Source: a methane-oxidizing endosymbiont of Gigantopelta aegis
GTDB lineage: Bacteria > Pseudomonadota > Gammaproteobacteria > Methylococcales > Methylomonadaceae
Length of the DNA: 64,000 nt
Reading direction: 5' to 3'
Assembly (NCBI RefSeq): GCF_016097405.1
Contig: NZ_JAEHGD010000001.1
Span: 1,122,689 to 1,186,688, forward strand
Shown here piece by piece: positions 8,673-18,590 of the stretch. Each line of letters opens with the position of its first letter. Position 1 is the first letter of the stretch. Position numbers and translations under genes: made by a program. The notes beneath the pieces are model-generated. The model searched no databases, was not told where the DNA came from, and saw nothing but the letters and a program-made list of their open reading frames with translations.

Positions 8673-9221
8673 CTATTCTTTAACAGGCTTTTTTTCCAGT
8701 TTACGCTGTAAGGTCCTACGATGCATATTCAAGGCTCTAGCCGCTGCAGATATATTGCCATCATGCTGCATCAGCACTTTCTGCAAATGTTCCCATTCCA
8801 AACGTTTAACTGAAAGTGGGTGATCATTAATGCTGACCGAGGAATCACCTTCATTTTTATACAAAGCGGCGACAATTTCATCGGCATTAGCCGGTTTGGT
8901 TAAATAATGCACAGCACCAAGCTTAATCGCTTCAACCGCAGTAGCAATACTGGCAAAACCGGTCAAAATAACAATTTGTGTATTACAATCGAGCGACATC
9001 AACTTTTTCACCATCTCAAGACCGGAATCATAGCCAATACGCAAATCAATTACAGCATACTCGGGCACGGTTTTTTCGGCTCGCTCAATGCCACTGACCA
9101 CATCGTGTGCCACAGTGACCTGGAAATTTCTCTTCTCCAGCGCTGGTTTTAGCACCGAGCAGAAAATCTCATCATCATCGACTAATAATAATTGCGGTTT
9201 ATCCTTATCCTCGGTCGTCAT
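8673..9221 (-). CDS. regA: Redox response regulator, ActR/PrrA/RegA type
   Basis: 182-residue response regulator. The receiver domain (residues 10-125) has the acidic pocket VDDDE near residues 14-18, the phosphorylated Asp59 (YAVIDLRIG), the conserved Thr in ILTGFAS and the Lys in YLTKPAN. A linker is followed by a Fis-type helix-turn-helix (GNISAAARALNMHRRTLQRK). This compact architecture is the ActR/PrrA/RegA family, which controls genes for redox balance and energy metabolism. Its kinase partner lies immediately upstream in the transcript (76 bases between the genes). Confidence 0.92.
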   Translation of the reverse strand: MTTEDKDKPQLLLVDDDEIFCSVLKPALEKRNFQVTVAHDVVSGIERAEKTVPEYAVIDLRIGYDSGLEMVKKLMSLDCNTQIVILTGFASIATAVEAIKLGAVHYLTKPANADEIVAALYKNEGDSSVSINDHPLSVKRLEWEHLQKVLMQHDGNISAAARALNMHRRTLQRKLEKKPVKE

Positions 9222-9297
9222 AACGTGCCTATAGTATGATTATGATTTAGACCTGAATCCGCATTGAAATCACGGATTCAGGTTAGAACTTAATATT

Positions 9298-10746
9298 TCA
9301 AACTTCATCATGATACGATGGCGTAATCAGCGGTAAAAAAATCTCAACTTGGGCACCACCTGATTCTAAATTGGAAAAGACAATTTCGCCACCGAGTCGC
9401 TTGATGGTGGAAAAGGTCAATAAAAGCCCTACGCCCATTCCTTTCTTTTTACTTTTGACCGGCTGATTACCCAACATTTTCAATTGTTCAGGCGGGATAC
9501 CCGGCCCAAAATCCCGTATCGTAATATGTAATCTTTCTTGCGTCCAACTGGCATGAAACTCAATACCTTTGTCCTCTGCAGTTACCTCTGCGGCATTATT
9601 AAGAATATTAATAATAGCATGGGTCTGAGTGATTTCTGCGACAATTTGAGCATTAGAAACCGCTGCAGAAGCCGGGTCTATAAATAACCGTAATGTCGTT
9701 TTAGCATTATCAGCCCGCCACAGATTAAGCAATTCATCCAAATATTCGCTCACTGGCATAATATTGCCTGATTCTGCCCGCATTTTTCCAGCAGAAACAC
9801 TCATCAATGCCAACGCTTCTTTGCATCGTGTGATCTGCTCATCCATGATTTTTAGTTTTTGATAGGCATCTGGAAAACGATGCTCAGGAAAGTCGTGCTG
9901 TAATTCATGCGATAAAATGGCAATTGTTCCTAAAGGCGTACCCATATCATGCGCGGCACTCGCGGCTAAAGTACCTAAAGAAACCACTTTTTCATTGCGC
10001 AAGGCTTGTTCACGCGCCTCTGCCAAATTACGCTCTCTCTCCTTCAGTGAACGGGATAACTCAATCACAAAAAATGCCACCAACCCCGCACTGAAAACAA
10101 ATCCAAACCACATACCAAAAATATGCAGATTAAAATTATGCCGATCCCGGATTAAATGAAGCTGATGATTAACTTCTGGCGTCATCAGCGCTGGATCTGG
10201 CATATGTGGCTCAATCGCGGGTAGTGGAATATTGAATCCGATCAAAATAGTGTAGATACAGGCCGTTAAAATCACCATATTCCAGGTGTACGTCTGTGGC
10301 AACATAATACCGGTAACAATTACCGGCAACAGAAATACCCAAATAATCGGATTGGAAGCCCCTCCGGTTAAATACAACATGGAAGCCATTGCAATCACAT
10401 CAATCACCAGTTGGGAGAAAATCTCCAACTCCGTGACAGGCTCTTGCGTTTGCAGGCGCATCCAGGTGTATAAGTTGACTGCGGCAATCGCAAAAATAAC
10501 CAACCACAGTTGATCCTGTGGCAGTTTTATACCGAGTCCCGATGTCACAATAAACATCAGGAAGATTGTGGCGAAAATAATCAAATTGCGTAAAACAAAC
10601 AGCCATTTAAGATTTTCACGAATCGATATTTCTGATTTAGGTAAAACTTGAGCGAGCATAAATATTATCGAGACAAAATTAAATAAGAGAGCAGTGTAAC
10701 GCTTGAGTGTATTGATATGAAAGTATCTATCGAAAGCCTGCGACAA
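9298..10746 (-). CDS. regB: Redox sensor histidine kinase, RegB/PrrB type
   Basis: 482-residue membrane kinase with six N-terminal hydrophobic helices (about 40-230). The segment TGGASNPIIWVF matches the GGxxNPF ubiquinone-binding heptapeptide of RegB except for a final Ile. The H-box SAAHDMGTPLGTIAI has the phospho-acceptor His266 and the characteristic GTPLGT of this family. The ATP-binding domain has NILNNAAEV (N box) and DFGPGIPP (G1). The redox-active Cys of Rhodobacter RegB is not obvious in the H-box region. The reading frame starts with TTG at 10746 and no ATG gives a complete first helix, so the exact start is uncertain. Confidence 0.88.
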   Translation of the reverse strand: MSQAFDRYFHINTLKRYTALLFNFVSIIFMLAQVLPKSEISIRENLKWLFVLRNLIIFATIFLMFIVTSGLGIKLPQDQLWLVIFAIAAVNLYTWMRLQTQEPVTELEIFSQLVIDVIAMASMLYLTGGASNPIIWVFLLPVIVTGIMLPQTYTWNMVILTACIYTILIGFNIPLPAIEPHMPDPALMTPEVNHQLHLIRDRHNFNLHIFGMWFGFVFSAGLVAFFVIELSRSLKERERNLAEAREQALRNEKVVSLGTLAASAAHDMGTPLGTIAILSHELQHDFPEHRFPDAYQKLKIMDEQITRCKEALALMSVSAGKMRAESGNIMPVSEYLDELLNLWRADNAKTTLRLFIDPASAAVSNAQIVAEITQTHAIINILNNAAEVTAEDKGIEFHASWTQERLHITIRDFGPGIPPEQLKMLGNQPVKSKKKGMGVGLLLTFSTIKRLGGEIVFSNLESGGAQVEIFLPLITPSYHDEV

Positions 10747-10843
10747 TATGCCACATTTTCATTTTCTATAAGCGTTGCTATTATTAACCTAACTTAAGGT
10801 CATACAGCTAAAAGTTGCGTTATATTCTTCCTAAATACTATTC

Positions 10844-10873
10844 AAGGCGGTTTTTTTAAACCGCCTTTTTTTT
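10844..10873 (+). terminator. Rho-independent terminator on + strand with no + gene
   Basis: A 10-bp perfect stem (AAGGCGGTTT with AAACCGCCTT) and a 4-base loop are followed on the + strand by a run of eight T. On the - strand no T run follows the stem. The flanking genes regB and msrQ are both on -, so this terminator would end a + transcript that begins in the regB upstream gap (10747-10843). Confidence 0.7.
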
Positions 10874-10906
10874 GTCTTTTAATTTCCCTGCCACCAACAT
10901 AAAATC

Positions 10907-11500
10907 TCAAGCGTTACGTTTCGGTTGTATTCGGGTAACAAGTAAAATAAAAATAACTGCTGCATAAATTAAGGGTTGCCTCAGATCTGATTTGACCAGC
11001 ATGAAATAATGCAGAAGCGCCAATACAGCCGCAGGATAGATCAATTTATGTACTGTTTTCCAATATCGACCCAGACGTTTTTGCATATTAACGCTCGACG
11101 TTAGCGCCAGTGGCAATAACAAACAATACGTTGCCAGCCCCAATAATAAATACGGTGTTTCTGTCACTTCCTGACGAAAATAATGCCAGGAAAATTCAAT
11201 ATCCAGCCACAAAAACACCAGCAGATGCAAACTGGCATAAAAAAATGCAAACAACCCCATCATGCGCCGGAAACGCAGCGGCCAACGCTGACCACTCAGG
11301 CGGCGCAATGGCGTCAGCGCCAATGTTAAACATAAAAAGCGCAAGGCCCAGCGACCCAGGGTAAGATGCATGGTTTCGACTGGATTGGCGCCCAACCCAT
11401 CATTCACGCCATCGATGACAAGCTGGGCCAACGGCCACAGCGACACAAAGAAAATAATAGCTTTAATCGCGCGCCAGTGCGTTTTTTTAAGTCGCATCAA
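10907..11500 (-). CDS. msrQ: Heme-binding membrane subunit MsrQ
   Basis: 197-residue YedZ/MsrQ family inner-membrane protein with six hydrophobic helices. It binds b-type heme through conserved histidines (for example YASLHLLVFLWLD and KTVHKLIYPAAVLALLHYF) and passes electrons from the quinone pool or flavin to MsrP. The start overlaps the stop of msrP by 4 bases, so the pair is translationally coupled with msrP first. Length is normal for the family. Confidence 0.92.
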   Translation of the reverse strand: MMRLKKTHWRAIKAIIFFVSLWPLAQLVIDGVNDGLGANPVETMHLTLGRWALRFLCLTLALTPLRRLSGQRWPLRFRRMMGLFAFFYASLHLLVFLWLDIEFSWHYFRQEVTETPYLLLGLATYCLLLPLALTSSVNMQKRLGRYWKTVHKLIYPAAVLALLHYFMLVKSDLRQPLIYAAVIFILLVTRIQPKRNA

Positions 11501-12441
11501 ATGTATTTGCTTAAATCCATACCTTTATAAAGAGGTGCGACATATTCGGCATAACCATTAAACATCTCAGTATCCCGCTTTGATGCAAACAGCCCCGCCC
11601 CCAGAATTCTTTCCCGCGCCTGGCTCCAGCGCGGATGTGGTACATTCGGATTGACGTTAGCATAAAAGCCATATTCATCCGGCGCAGCTTTATTCCATGC
11701 CGTTTGCGGCATGGTTTCGGTAAAGCGTATTTTGACGATGGCCTTGATACTCTTAAAACCATATTTCCAGGGCACAACCAGACGCAGTGGCGCACCATTC
11801 TGTTTAGGCAGTTCATCATCATACATTCCGGTGGCAATAAAGCTCAATGGATGCATGGCTTCGTCAATTCTAAGTCCTTCTGTATAAGGCCAGTCCAGTG
11901 ATTTATTGCGTTGTCCCGGCATATTTTCAGGCTGATAAACGGTGGTGAACTCAACAAATTTCGCCCGTGATGTCGGCTTAAATGCCTTCAGCATATCAGC
12001 GAGCGGAAAACCGATCCACGGTACCACCATCGACCAGGCTTCGACACAGCGAAAACGGTAGATTCTTTCCTGCAAGGGGTTTTGCTTGAGAATATCTTCC
12101 AGATGATAAACACCGGGCTTGTCCACTTCGCCACTGACCTCAACCTGCCAAGGCTTCGTCTTCAGCGCCTGCGCCAATACGGTCGAGCCGGTTTTGTTGG
12201 TCGTGAATTCGTAATAATTAGTGTAATGAGTGACATCTTCATAATCGGTCACCGGAAAGTCACCCGAATAGGGACCGACCGGCACCGTTTCAAATGGTTT
12301 TTTTTCAGCATTCGCCGCCGTCGGTAAAAATGCAGCGGCAGTAAAACCTAAAGAAGCTTTGATGATTTTGCGGCGGGCCTGAAATATTTCTCTTGGTGTA
12401 ATTTCAGAATTCTTGATTGATGCGAGGCGAAACAAAGACAT
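11497..12441 (-). CDS. msrP: Periplasmic protein-methionine-sulfoxide reductase MsrP
   Basis: 314-residue molybdenum enzyme (YedY/MsrP, sulfite-oxidase fold) that repairs oxidised methionines of periplasmic proteins. A twin-arginine leader is visible (ARRKIIKASLGFTAAAFLP, cut near residue 45), consistent with Tat export of a folded cofactor protein. The molybdenum ligand is Cys132 in YRFRCVEAWSMVVPW. Other family segments are PLRLVVPWKYGFKSIK and a C-terminal Asn/Pro-rich stretch. It forms an operon with msrQ. The nearby modABC genes could supply the molybdate that its cofactor needs. Confidence 0.94.
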   Translation of the reverse strand: MSLFRLASIKNSEITPREIFQARRKIIKASLGFTAAAFLPTAANAEKKPFETVPVGPYSGDFPVTDYEDVTHYTNYYEFTTNKTGSTVLAQALKTKPWQVEVSGEVDKPGVYHLEDILKQNPLQERIYRFRCVEAWSMVVPWIGFPLADMLKAFKPTSRAKFVEFTTVYQPENMPGQRNKSLDWPYTEGLRIDEAMHPLSFIATGMYDDELPKQNGAPLRLVVPWKYGFKSIKAIVKIRFTETMPQTAWNKAAPDEYGFYANVNPNVPHPRWSQARERILGAGLFASKRDTEMFNGYAEYVAPLYKGMDLSKYI

Positions 12442-13154
12442 AAATACTCTCTCCCTGAAAAGAATTAAACGCTAAAAGGCTGGACTTCTTAATATTTTTT
12501 ACACGGCTTATTTAAAAACTTCCGGATTTTTTTGCTTTGACTGACCTGTTTTAGCATGTCGTTGTTCCAACCACAAACGTAATCTTTTATCCAAAGCGAT
12601 AACCATATGAATGGTAAACCCTACAATAATGATAGGTAACCAATCATTCAGGCCAATCGGTGCAGTATGAAATAATTGGTTCATTATCGGCAAATAGGTA
12701 AATGCCAAACTCGCCATGATCATAGAAAATATACCTGTCCAAACCCATCGGTTACTAAACAATCCTAAGCTGAACATGGACAGCCGTAATGAACGACAAT
12801 TCAGTAAATAGAAAGATTCACCGACAGCAAAGACATTGACTGCAATGGTGCGTGCCCGTTCTTCACTGGCTCCGTGCTGAAGTGCCCATTCAAATAAACC
12901 GAAAGCCCCTGCAAGCAACATTGAACCGACTAAAAGAATACGAAATATGAGTTCCCCATTCAAAATGGGCGCAGAAGTAGGGCGCGGTGGCCTGGCCATA
13001 AGGCCGGGTTCGCGTGGTTCAAAAGCTAACGTCAAACCTAAAAATAATGCGGCAGTCATATTTATCCACAGTGCTTGCACCGGCAGTACGGGTAACATTT
13101 CGCCCATGAGTACAGCAACGATGATGACCAACCCTTCACCCAGATTAGTGGCTA

Positions 13155-14006
13155 GGGGCTGTTGCCATTTCACATAGGTAACCATAAAAAGGCGCAAGCC
13201 AGAGCGATAGAGCCTTCAAAATTTCGTTTGAGTTTGTCATATCGCGTGGCGATCGCTCTGAAATGCTTAAGTCTTGCAAACACATTTTCAACGAGATGGC
13301 GATATTTGTAGAGACACCAATCCATTTCATCATTTCCCCGAGTTGAATTCTTTTTCTTGGGATAACAGGAACAGCCCCTTTGTCTTTAATTTGAAGACGT
13401 AATGCTTCACTGTCATAGCCTCTGTCAGCAACTATATAGTCACCTTTTGGGAGCTCTGCAACTAATTTCGGTGCTTCTTTACAGTCATGAACTTCGCCGC
13501 CTGTCACTGAGAAATGAATAGGAAGACCACAGGCATCAACGGCCATATGAATTTTACTGGTGTTCCCGGCGACAGATTTCCCTATCGCTGTTTCTTGTTC
13601 ACAGGCCGCACCACTACTATGCTGATGTGCTTTCACAATACTCCCATCAATAAATTCCCATTCCAGGTCTGGGTCAACAACCAGGGCGTTAAAAATACCC
13701 ATCAGTTTTTCTTTACGAGACCAGTCATTGAATCGTTTATATACCGCATTCCAATTACCAAAAGCCGTGGGTAAATCTCTCCAGGGACAACCTACTCGCA
13801 AGCGATAAAAAAATACCTTCGACTGTTTTTCGAAGACAAGGTTTGTCATAAATTCCCATTTTCAACATAATTATCTTCAGTTTCTCCCAAAGTTCATCCG
13901 TAAGCATTTGTCGGGGCATAGTTTGCTTGTTTTTGAGTCAAAATAAACAATCTATGTGGCGGAGTTATTGAATTTCAAGGGGGATTTTCAAAACGGCAAC
14001 AGCCCC
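13155..14006 (-). mobile_element. IS5-family element, copy A (852 bp)
   Basis: Complete element with terminal inverted repeats beginning GGGGCTGTTGCC(A/G)TTT, flanked on both sides by the target dinucleotide TA (13153-13154 and 14007-14008). It carries one transposase gene on -. Nearly identical copies lie at 25239, 32768 and 47225. The insertion is inside the P-type ATPase gene. Confidence 0.93.
13170..13919 (-). pseudogene. IS5-family transposase, copy A (frameshifted)
   Basis: DDE transposase of the IS5 family (IS427-like group), 249 residues when intact. It begins MPRQMLTDELWEKLK, has the DUF4096-type N-terminal region with CPWRDLPTAFGNWNAVYKRF, first catalytic Asp in EFIDGSIVKAHQHS, and second in YIVADRGYDSEAL. 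Compared with the other copies, one extra T in a T run (after KTVEG) and one missing A in the A run after VIPRK move most of the gene out of frame at both ends. The total length stays at 750 bases. The A run could in principle be a programmed frameshift site, as described for IS427-type elements, but this is not shown here. Confidence 0.85.
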
Positions 14007-15535
14007 TAATATAAAACTGATGAATTTTATTAAATTATCCAATACGCCACGACCTTCCTCTACAGCCGCTTCAATGCTGGCAAAGTTATCATCCGTCAAT
14101 ACCATATCGGCAGCTTCTTTGGCGACTTCGGTACCGGTAATCCCCATCGCAATGCCTATATCGGCCTTACGCACTGCTGGGGCATCGTTAACACCATCAC
14201 CCGTCATTGCCGTCACCTCGCCACTTGCCTGCAGGGCTTCGACCAGACGTAATTTTTGTTCGGGCGTGACTCGGGCAAAAACAGCGGTTTTTTCCACAGC
14301 CTGTGTTAATTCAGCACCGCTCATCGCTTCAAGTTCTGTACCGGTATGTACTGTTGTTTCCCCATCAGCCGCTTTGCTTAAACCTATTTTCTCAGCAATT
14401 GCAGCAGCCGTTAGCGCATGATCGCCCGTAATCATTTTGACCTGTATCCCCGCCGACCGGCAGGCGGCTATGGCTGGAATAACTTCTTCACGAGGCGGGT
14501 CAATCATGGCTTGCAAGCCAAAAAATTGCATACCGTTAGCAACATTATCGTGATCAATATGCTGAGTGTCTGTAGATACCGGCAACCGCGCAAACGCTAA
14601 AACTCGAAGGCCTCGACTCGCCATATCTTCGACCTGTGCCATTATTTCTGCCGGTTGCAGTGGAGTGGGAGAGCCCTTTTCGTCTAATACTGTATTACAA
14701 CGCTGTAGAACACTCTCCACAGAGCCTTTTAAATAGATAATATTGTCTCCACCCGCCGCATTGGAATGCAACGTTGCCATATACTGATACTGAGACTCAA
14801 AAGGAATCGCATCCAACCGTGGCATTTGTTTTAATAATGCAGCCTGTTCCAACCCTACTTTACGCGCAGAAACCAGCAATGCGCCCTCAGTGGGGTCTCC
14901 TGCAATTACCCAGCCCTGTTCGCTTTGTTTTAATGTGGCATCATTACACAATAAACCTGCCAACAAGCACTCCCGCAAACTGGGCTTTGTGTTGATTTCA
15001 ACTGTTTTACCATTCTGGGTGATACGACCTTCGGGAACATAGCCAATACCTTGGACGACAAAATGTTCCTGACCTGCCCAAACGTGTTGCACCGTCATTT
15101 CGTTACGGGTCAGCGTACCTGTTTTGTCGGAACAAATGACGGTTGTGCTGCCTAAGATTTCCACTGCGGGTAGATGACGAATAATCGCATTGCGTTTAGC
15201 CATCCTCGATACCCCAATCGCCAGGGTAATGGTCATGACTGCAGGGAGTCCTTCGGGGATCATGGCGACCGACAAGGAAACACTGGCCATAAACAGGCTT
15301 TCCCAGGATTCGCCGTGTGCCAATCCCACAAAAAAGTCAGCGTCGCTAGCCCAAGAATAACAAATAACAGAATATGACTGAATTTCGCTATCTTACGTGT
15401 CAACGGTGTCGCCAGAACTTCAGCGTTACTGATCAATTCAGAGATACGACCAATTTCTGTTTTGTCACCCGTTGCCACAACAACAGCTTTCCCCGTGCCA
15501 TAAGTGACCAGAGCTGATGAATACAACATATTGCA

Positions 15536-16620
15536 AGCGCCAACTTAAGCCCCCAACCACTTGATTAAACACGACTTACGCCCAGCTCTCTGCATTGTCG
15601 AATCATTCCCAAAATCGGTTCAGGTAGACTCTGCAACGAACGTTTTCTCGGGCGTTCGCTAACGCTTTTCAAATAATCACGCTGAAAGCGTTCTTGCTTC
15701 GGAAAACAGGCGTTCAATCCTGATTTAATGTCCTCAGCAATCGTTTTATACAAACGCCAGGGTGTCAATGCACGCGGCCCATCCATTTTCGTCAAGGCCT
15801 TGGTAAAACACCGCTGCGCGATCTTTTCCGTAACCACCGCATACAGAAGTTTGCCCTGTAAATACAATTCGGCCAATTGACTGTCTTTACGGGCACGTAA
15901 TTGATTGATCGCCAACAGGCTTTTCAGCCGTTTGATCACCAATTCCACCTGCCAGCGTACACGATAGAGCGCGGCAGCCGTTTCGGTGCTGAGCAACTCG
16001 ACCGGCACGGACGTTAAAATTAAGACCCATTCACTGAGATAGAGCGTTTTTCCTGGGCTGTACGTCCTTTGTTCTGCGCTCTGAGTTTCGCTTTACGCCG
16101 GGCTTGCGCCGCTTTTTCGGCAGGTAACGGAACCGCATGTACCGTGCAGGCGATTCGTTTAGTATCATGGCACAAATAAACCGGAATAGCCCCCGCTTGT
16201 TTCCCGAGACGTTGTAATTTCGTTTCCCAGTCAATTTTTATCATTTTGCCGTGCTCGTCAAGCTCGTATAAATTCATGCTGTGTGCGTTATAGCGCAGCA
16301 CAATATCGCCACCTCGGTCAATAAAGGCACCAACGACTTCGGTTGATTGTAGCCACGATCAATCAACACGACATCGCCCGATTCCAGCACATAATGGTCA
16401 AGGCTTTCGCCAATCTTGTCCGTACTGACTTCAACCTGGCGCAATGTCAGTGAAATCAAATCTATCGCGATATGTAGCCGATACGTGGTTTCTGTCGCAC
16501 CGGGTTCCTGCACGGTCGAGCCATCAATAATAACGAAGCTTAATGAACCACTGTCAACCACCTGATGCAACCCAAATACGCCCGATAGCAAGGATTTTAC
16601 CCAAGGAACGCAGGCCGCCA
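15536..16620 (-). pseudogene. IS4-family transposase, 5'-truncated and frameshifted
   Basis: Three consecutive reading frames make up one IS4-family DDE transposase. The first has VIIDGSTVQEPGATETTYR and VVLIDRGYNQPKSL (first and second catalytic Asp regions). The second has the insertion-domain part NLYELDEHGKMIKIDWETK. The third has ALYRVRWQVELVIKRLKSL with the catalytic Glu of the Y-(2)-R-(3)-E-(6)-K signature. At least two frameshifts separate them (near 16300 and 16015). The N-terminal 100 or so residues are missing, and the frame joins the ATPase gene directly at 16620, so one end of the element is deleted. The outer limits are approximate. Confidence 0.82.
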
Positions 16621-16997
16621 CGCTTTACCTTCCTGCACAAATCCGATAATAGCGTTTAATAAAACCACGCCGAATATCACGCCAGCAGCAACCCAGTCAC
16701 CCAAGTATATTTTGACACCGATGGCGACCAACAAAATATAAACCAGTGCCTGATGGAATTGCAGTAAAAAACGCAGTACCGGCCCTTTGCCCTTTTTTAG
16801 GGTTAGTATATTGCTGCCAAACTTTTCTCTGCGCTTTTCAGTCTCAGCCTGATCCAGTCCGGTATCGGCGTGAACATCCAGAAACTCGGTCACTTCAGCT
16901 TCAGGGAAATGGTGCCAGTGTTTCTTTAACAGTTCTGTCATTGTTTTCCTATCATGGCGTGGTGATTGTGTTGACAGCCCGGATACGATCTAGCGCA

Positions 16998-18566
16998 CTA
17001 TTTCTCCAGTATCAAGCACTGTTCCAATTGTTTTTTAAAAGTAGAAAACACAAAGCGCTTTTCAGCATCGATTTTACAGGTAAATTTTTGTTCATATCGA
17101 TCCAGAGGGTCATGGTTTTTTAACTGATAATCCAGAACCGAGCTATCGGCTTCCGACACTTCAGCCTGGTTTTGACAACGTTTTTCAATGCGCGCTCTCA
17201 AAATATCTTCCGCAACCACAAAATCAATAATAATCCACTGACATGAACTGCGCTGTCCTATTTCGTAAAACTTTCGCCGCTGACGCCTGGATAGAAAAGT
17301 GGCATCGACAATCACATGATAACCACTTTGCAACACCACCTCCGCCAACGCTTTTAATCTATCATACGTTAACTCGGTCGCCTGCTTGCTATACACATTT
17401 TGGCCGATAGCTGAATGTGTTTTTTGCTGTTTTTTGACACCAAACAAACGTTTACGTTCAACATCGGAACGTAAACGTATTGCCGGCAGGTTTTCCAGAA
17501 TAATCTGCGTAATCGTGGACTTACCCGAAGCCGAAAAACCGTGACAGAGTAACAACACAGGTTGTTGTGGTTTGATATAGCTCTCGGCAAGATCAAGATA
17601 GGCCCGATATTCCCGCTGCAAGGCTTCCCGTAACGGTGTCGAAACATCTGACTGCCTGGCACGCAAAGCCGCCACCATGGCCCGGACGATCGCCCGATAG
17701 ACCAGATAATAGCGCAATAATTTCAAGCCGGCATAATCGCCAGTCTGCTCCAGATAGGCATTGAGAAAACGATACGCTTTTGGCTGAAGATTCCGATACT
17801 GCAAATCCATCATCAAAAAAGCAATCTCGCTGATAACATCTATCCAGCGCAGTGATTCACTGAACTCAATTCCATCGAAAATCAGAATGTCATCGTCAAC
17901 CAACGCAATATTGCCAAGATGTAAATCTCCATGACATTCACGCACAAAGCCCTGATCATGCCTTTGTTGAAAATCGGCTTTATGCGAGTCGAATCTATCG
18001 TTTATCCATCGATAGATTTTTTCAACCCGCAACCGATCATTCTGGTCACTTACATTGCGCAACAAACACTCGAAGGTATCCTGTGTAGCGTGATGCGCCT
18101 GTTCTGGCGTTCCCCATATTGTTTGAGCCGAAGACCTGTCGATGCGTTGATGAAAGTCCGCAAGGATTTCCGCCAGCCTGTCGATATGCCTACACTTAAG
18201 CTGATTCTGCTCCACCACATGCGTCAATTCCGACTGTGCCGGAAACTGTTTCATCTTTACCGCATAATCAATAACCGCACCATTACCGCCTAATACTGGC
18301 TTCTCCACGCTTCCGGTAATCGGCACAACATCAAGATAAATTGTCGGTGCCAATCGCGAATTTAAGCGCAATTCCTCCTGACAATAAAAATGACGTTTTT
18401 CCAACGTAGAAAAATCAAGAAAACCAAGATTCACTGGCTTTTTGATTTTATAGGCATATTTTCCTGTCAGCAAAACCCAGGAAATATGTGTTTCAACTCG
18501 CTCAACCGCCTCAGCTTCGCCTGACAACTTGATAGCCTGTATTAAATTAGCAATATAATCTTTCAT
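16998..18566 (-). CDS. Bifunctional APH-like kinase / P-loop ATPase
   Basis: 522-residue two-domain protein. The N-terminal domain (about 25-330) is an aminoglycoside-phosphotransferase-like kinase with the catalytic loop VRECHGDLHLGNIAL and the metal site LIFDGIEFSESLRWID. The C-terminal domain (about 340-510) is a P-loop kinase with Walker A GFSASGKSTI and a later DATFLSRRQRRKFYE segment resembling zeta-toxin/AAA_33 kinases. Such fusions are widespread in proteobacteria and of unknown substrate. It lies 24 bases after modC on the same strand, so it may share that transcript, although no link to molybdate is known. Confidence 0.85.
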   Translation of the reverse strand: MKDYIANLIQAIKLSGEAEAVERVETHISWVLLTGKYAYKIKKPVNLGFLDFSTLEKRHFYCQEELRLNSRLAPTIYLDVVPITGSVEKPVLGGNGAVIDYAVKMKQFPAQSELTHVVEQNQLKCRHIDRLAEILADFHQRIDRSSAQTIWGTPEQAHHATQDTFECLLRNVSDQNDRLRVEKIYRWINDRFDSHKADFQQRHDQGFVRECHGDLHLGNIALVDDDILIFDGIEFSESLRWIDVISEIAFLMMDLQYRNLQPKAYRFLNAYLEQTGDYAGLKLLRYYLVYRAIVRAMVAALRARQSDVSTPLREALQREYRAYLDLAESYIKPQQPVLLLCHGFSASGKSTITQIILENLPAIRLRSDVERKRLFGVKKQQKTHSAIGQNVYSKQATELTYDRLKALAEVVLQSGYHVIVDATFLSRRQRRKFYEIGQRSSCQWIIIDFVVAEDILRARIEKRCQNQAEVSEADSSVLDYQLKNHDPLDRYEQKFTCKIDAEKRFVFSTFKKQLEQCLILEK

Positions 18567-18590
18567 AGCATGATCAAAAATAGTGACGCC

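Larger units (their letters stand above)
12508..16941 (-). pseudogene. Cation-transporting P-type ATPase, split by two IS elements
   Basis: P2-type (calcium/proton-pump-like) ATPase gene read on -. The N-terminal part (16941-16621) has the cation-ATPase N domain and the first two helices, ending VQEGKA. After IS4 sequence it resumes at MLYSSALVTYGTGK, so about 90 residues of the actuator domain with the TGES motif are gone. It continues with the phosphorylation motif CSDKTGTLT and TGDGVNDAPAVRKAD. A one-base loss in a T run near 15324 shifts the frame. A second IS at 13155-14006 splits the last part; removing it with one TA restores FISFIL followed by ATNLGEGLVI. The C-terminal helices follow to 12508. 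The gene cannot be functional. Confidence 0.88.

Noticed and set aside
13145..13849. An intact transposase frame in IS copy A
   Set aside because: The frame begins and ends out of phase with the family sequence because of two compensating indels; its last 70 residues are out-of-frame translation.
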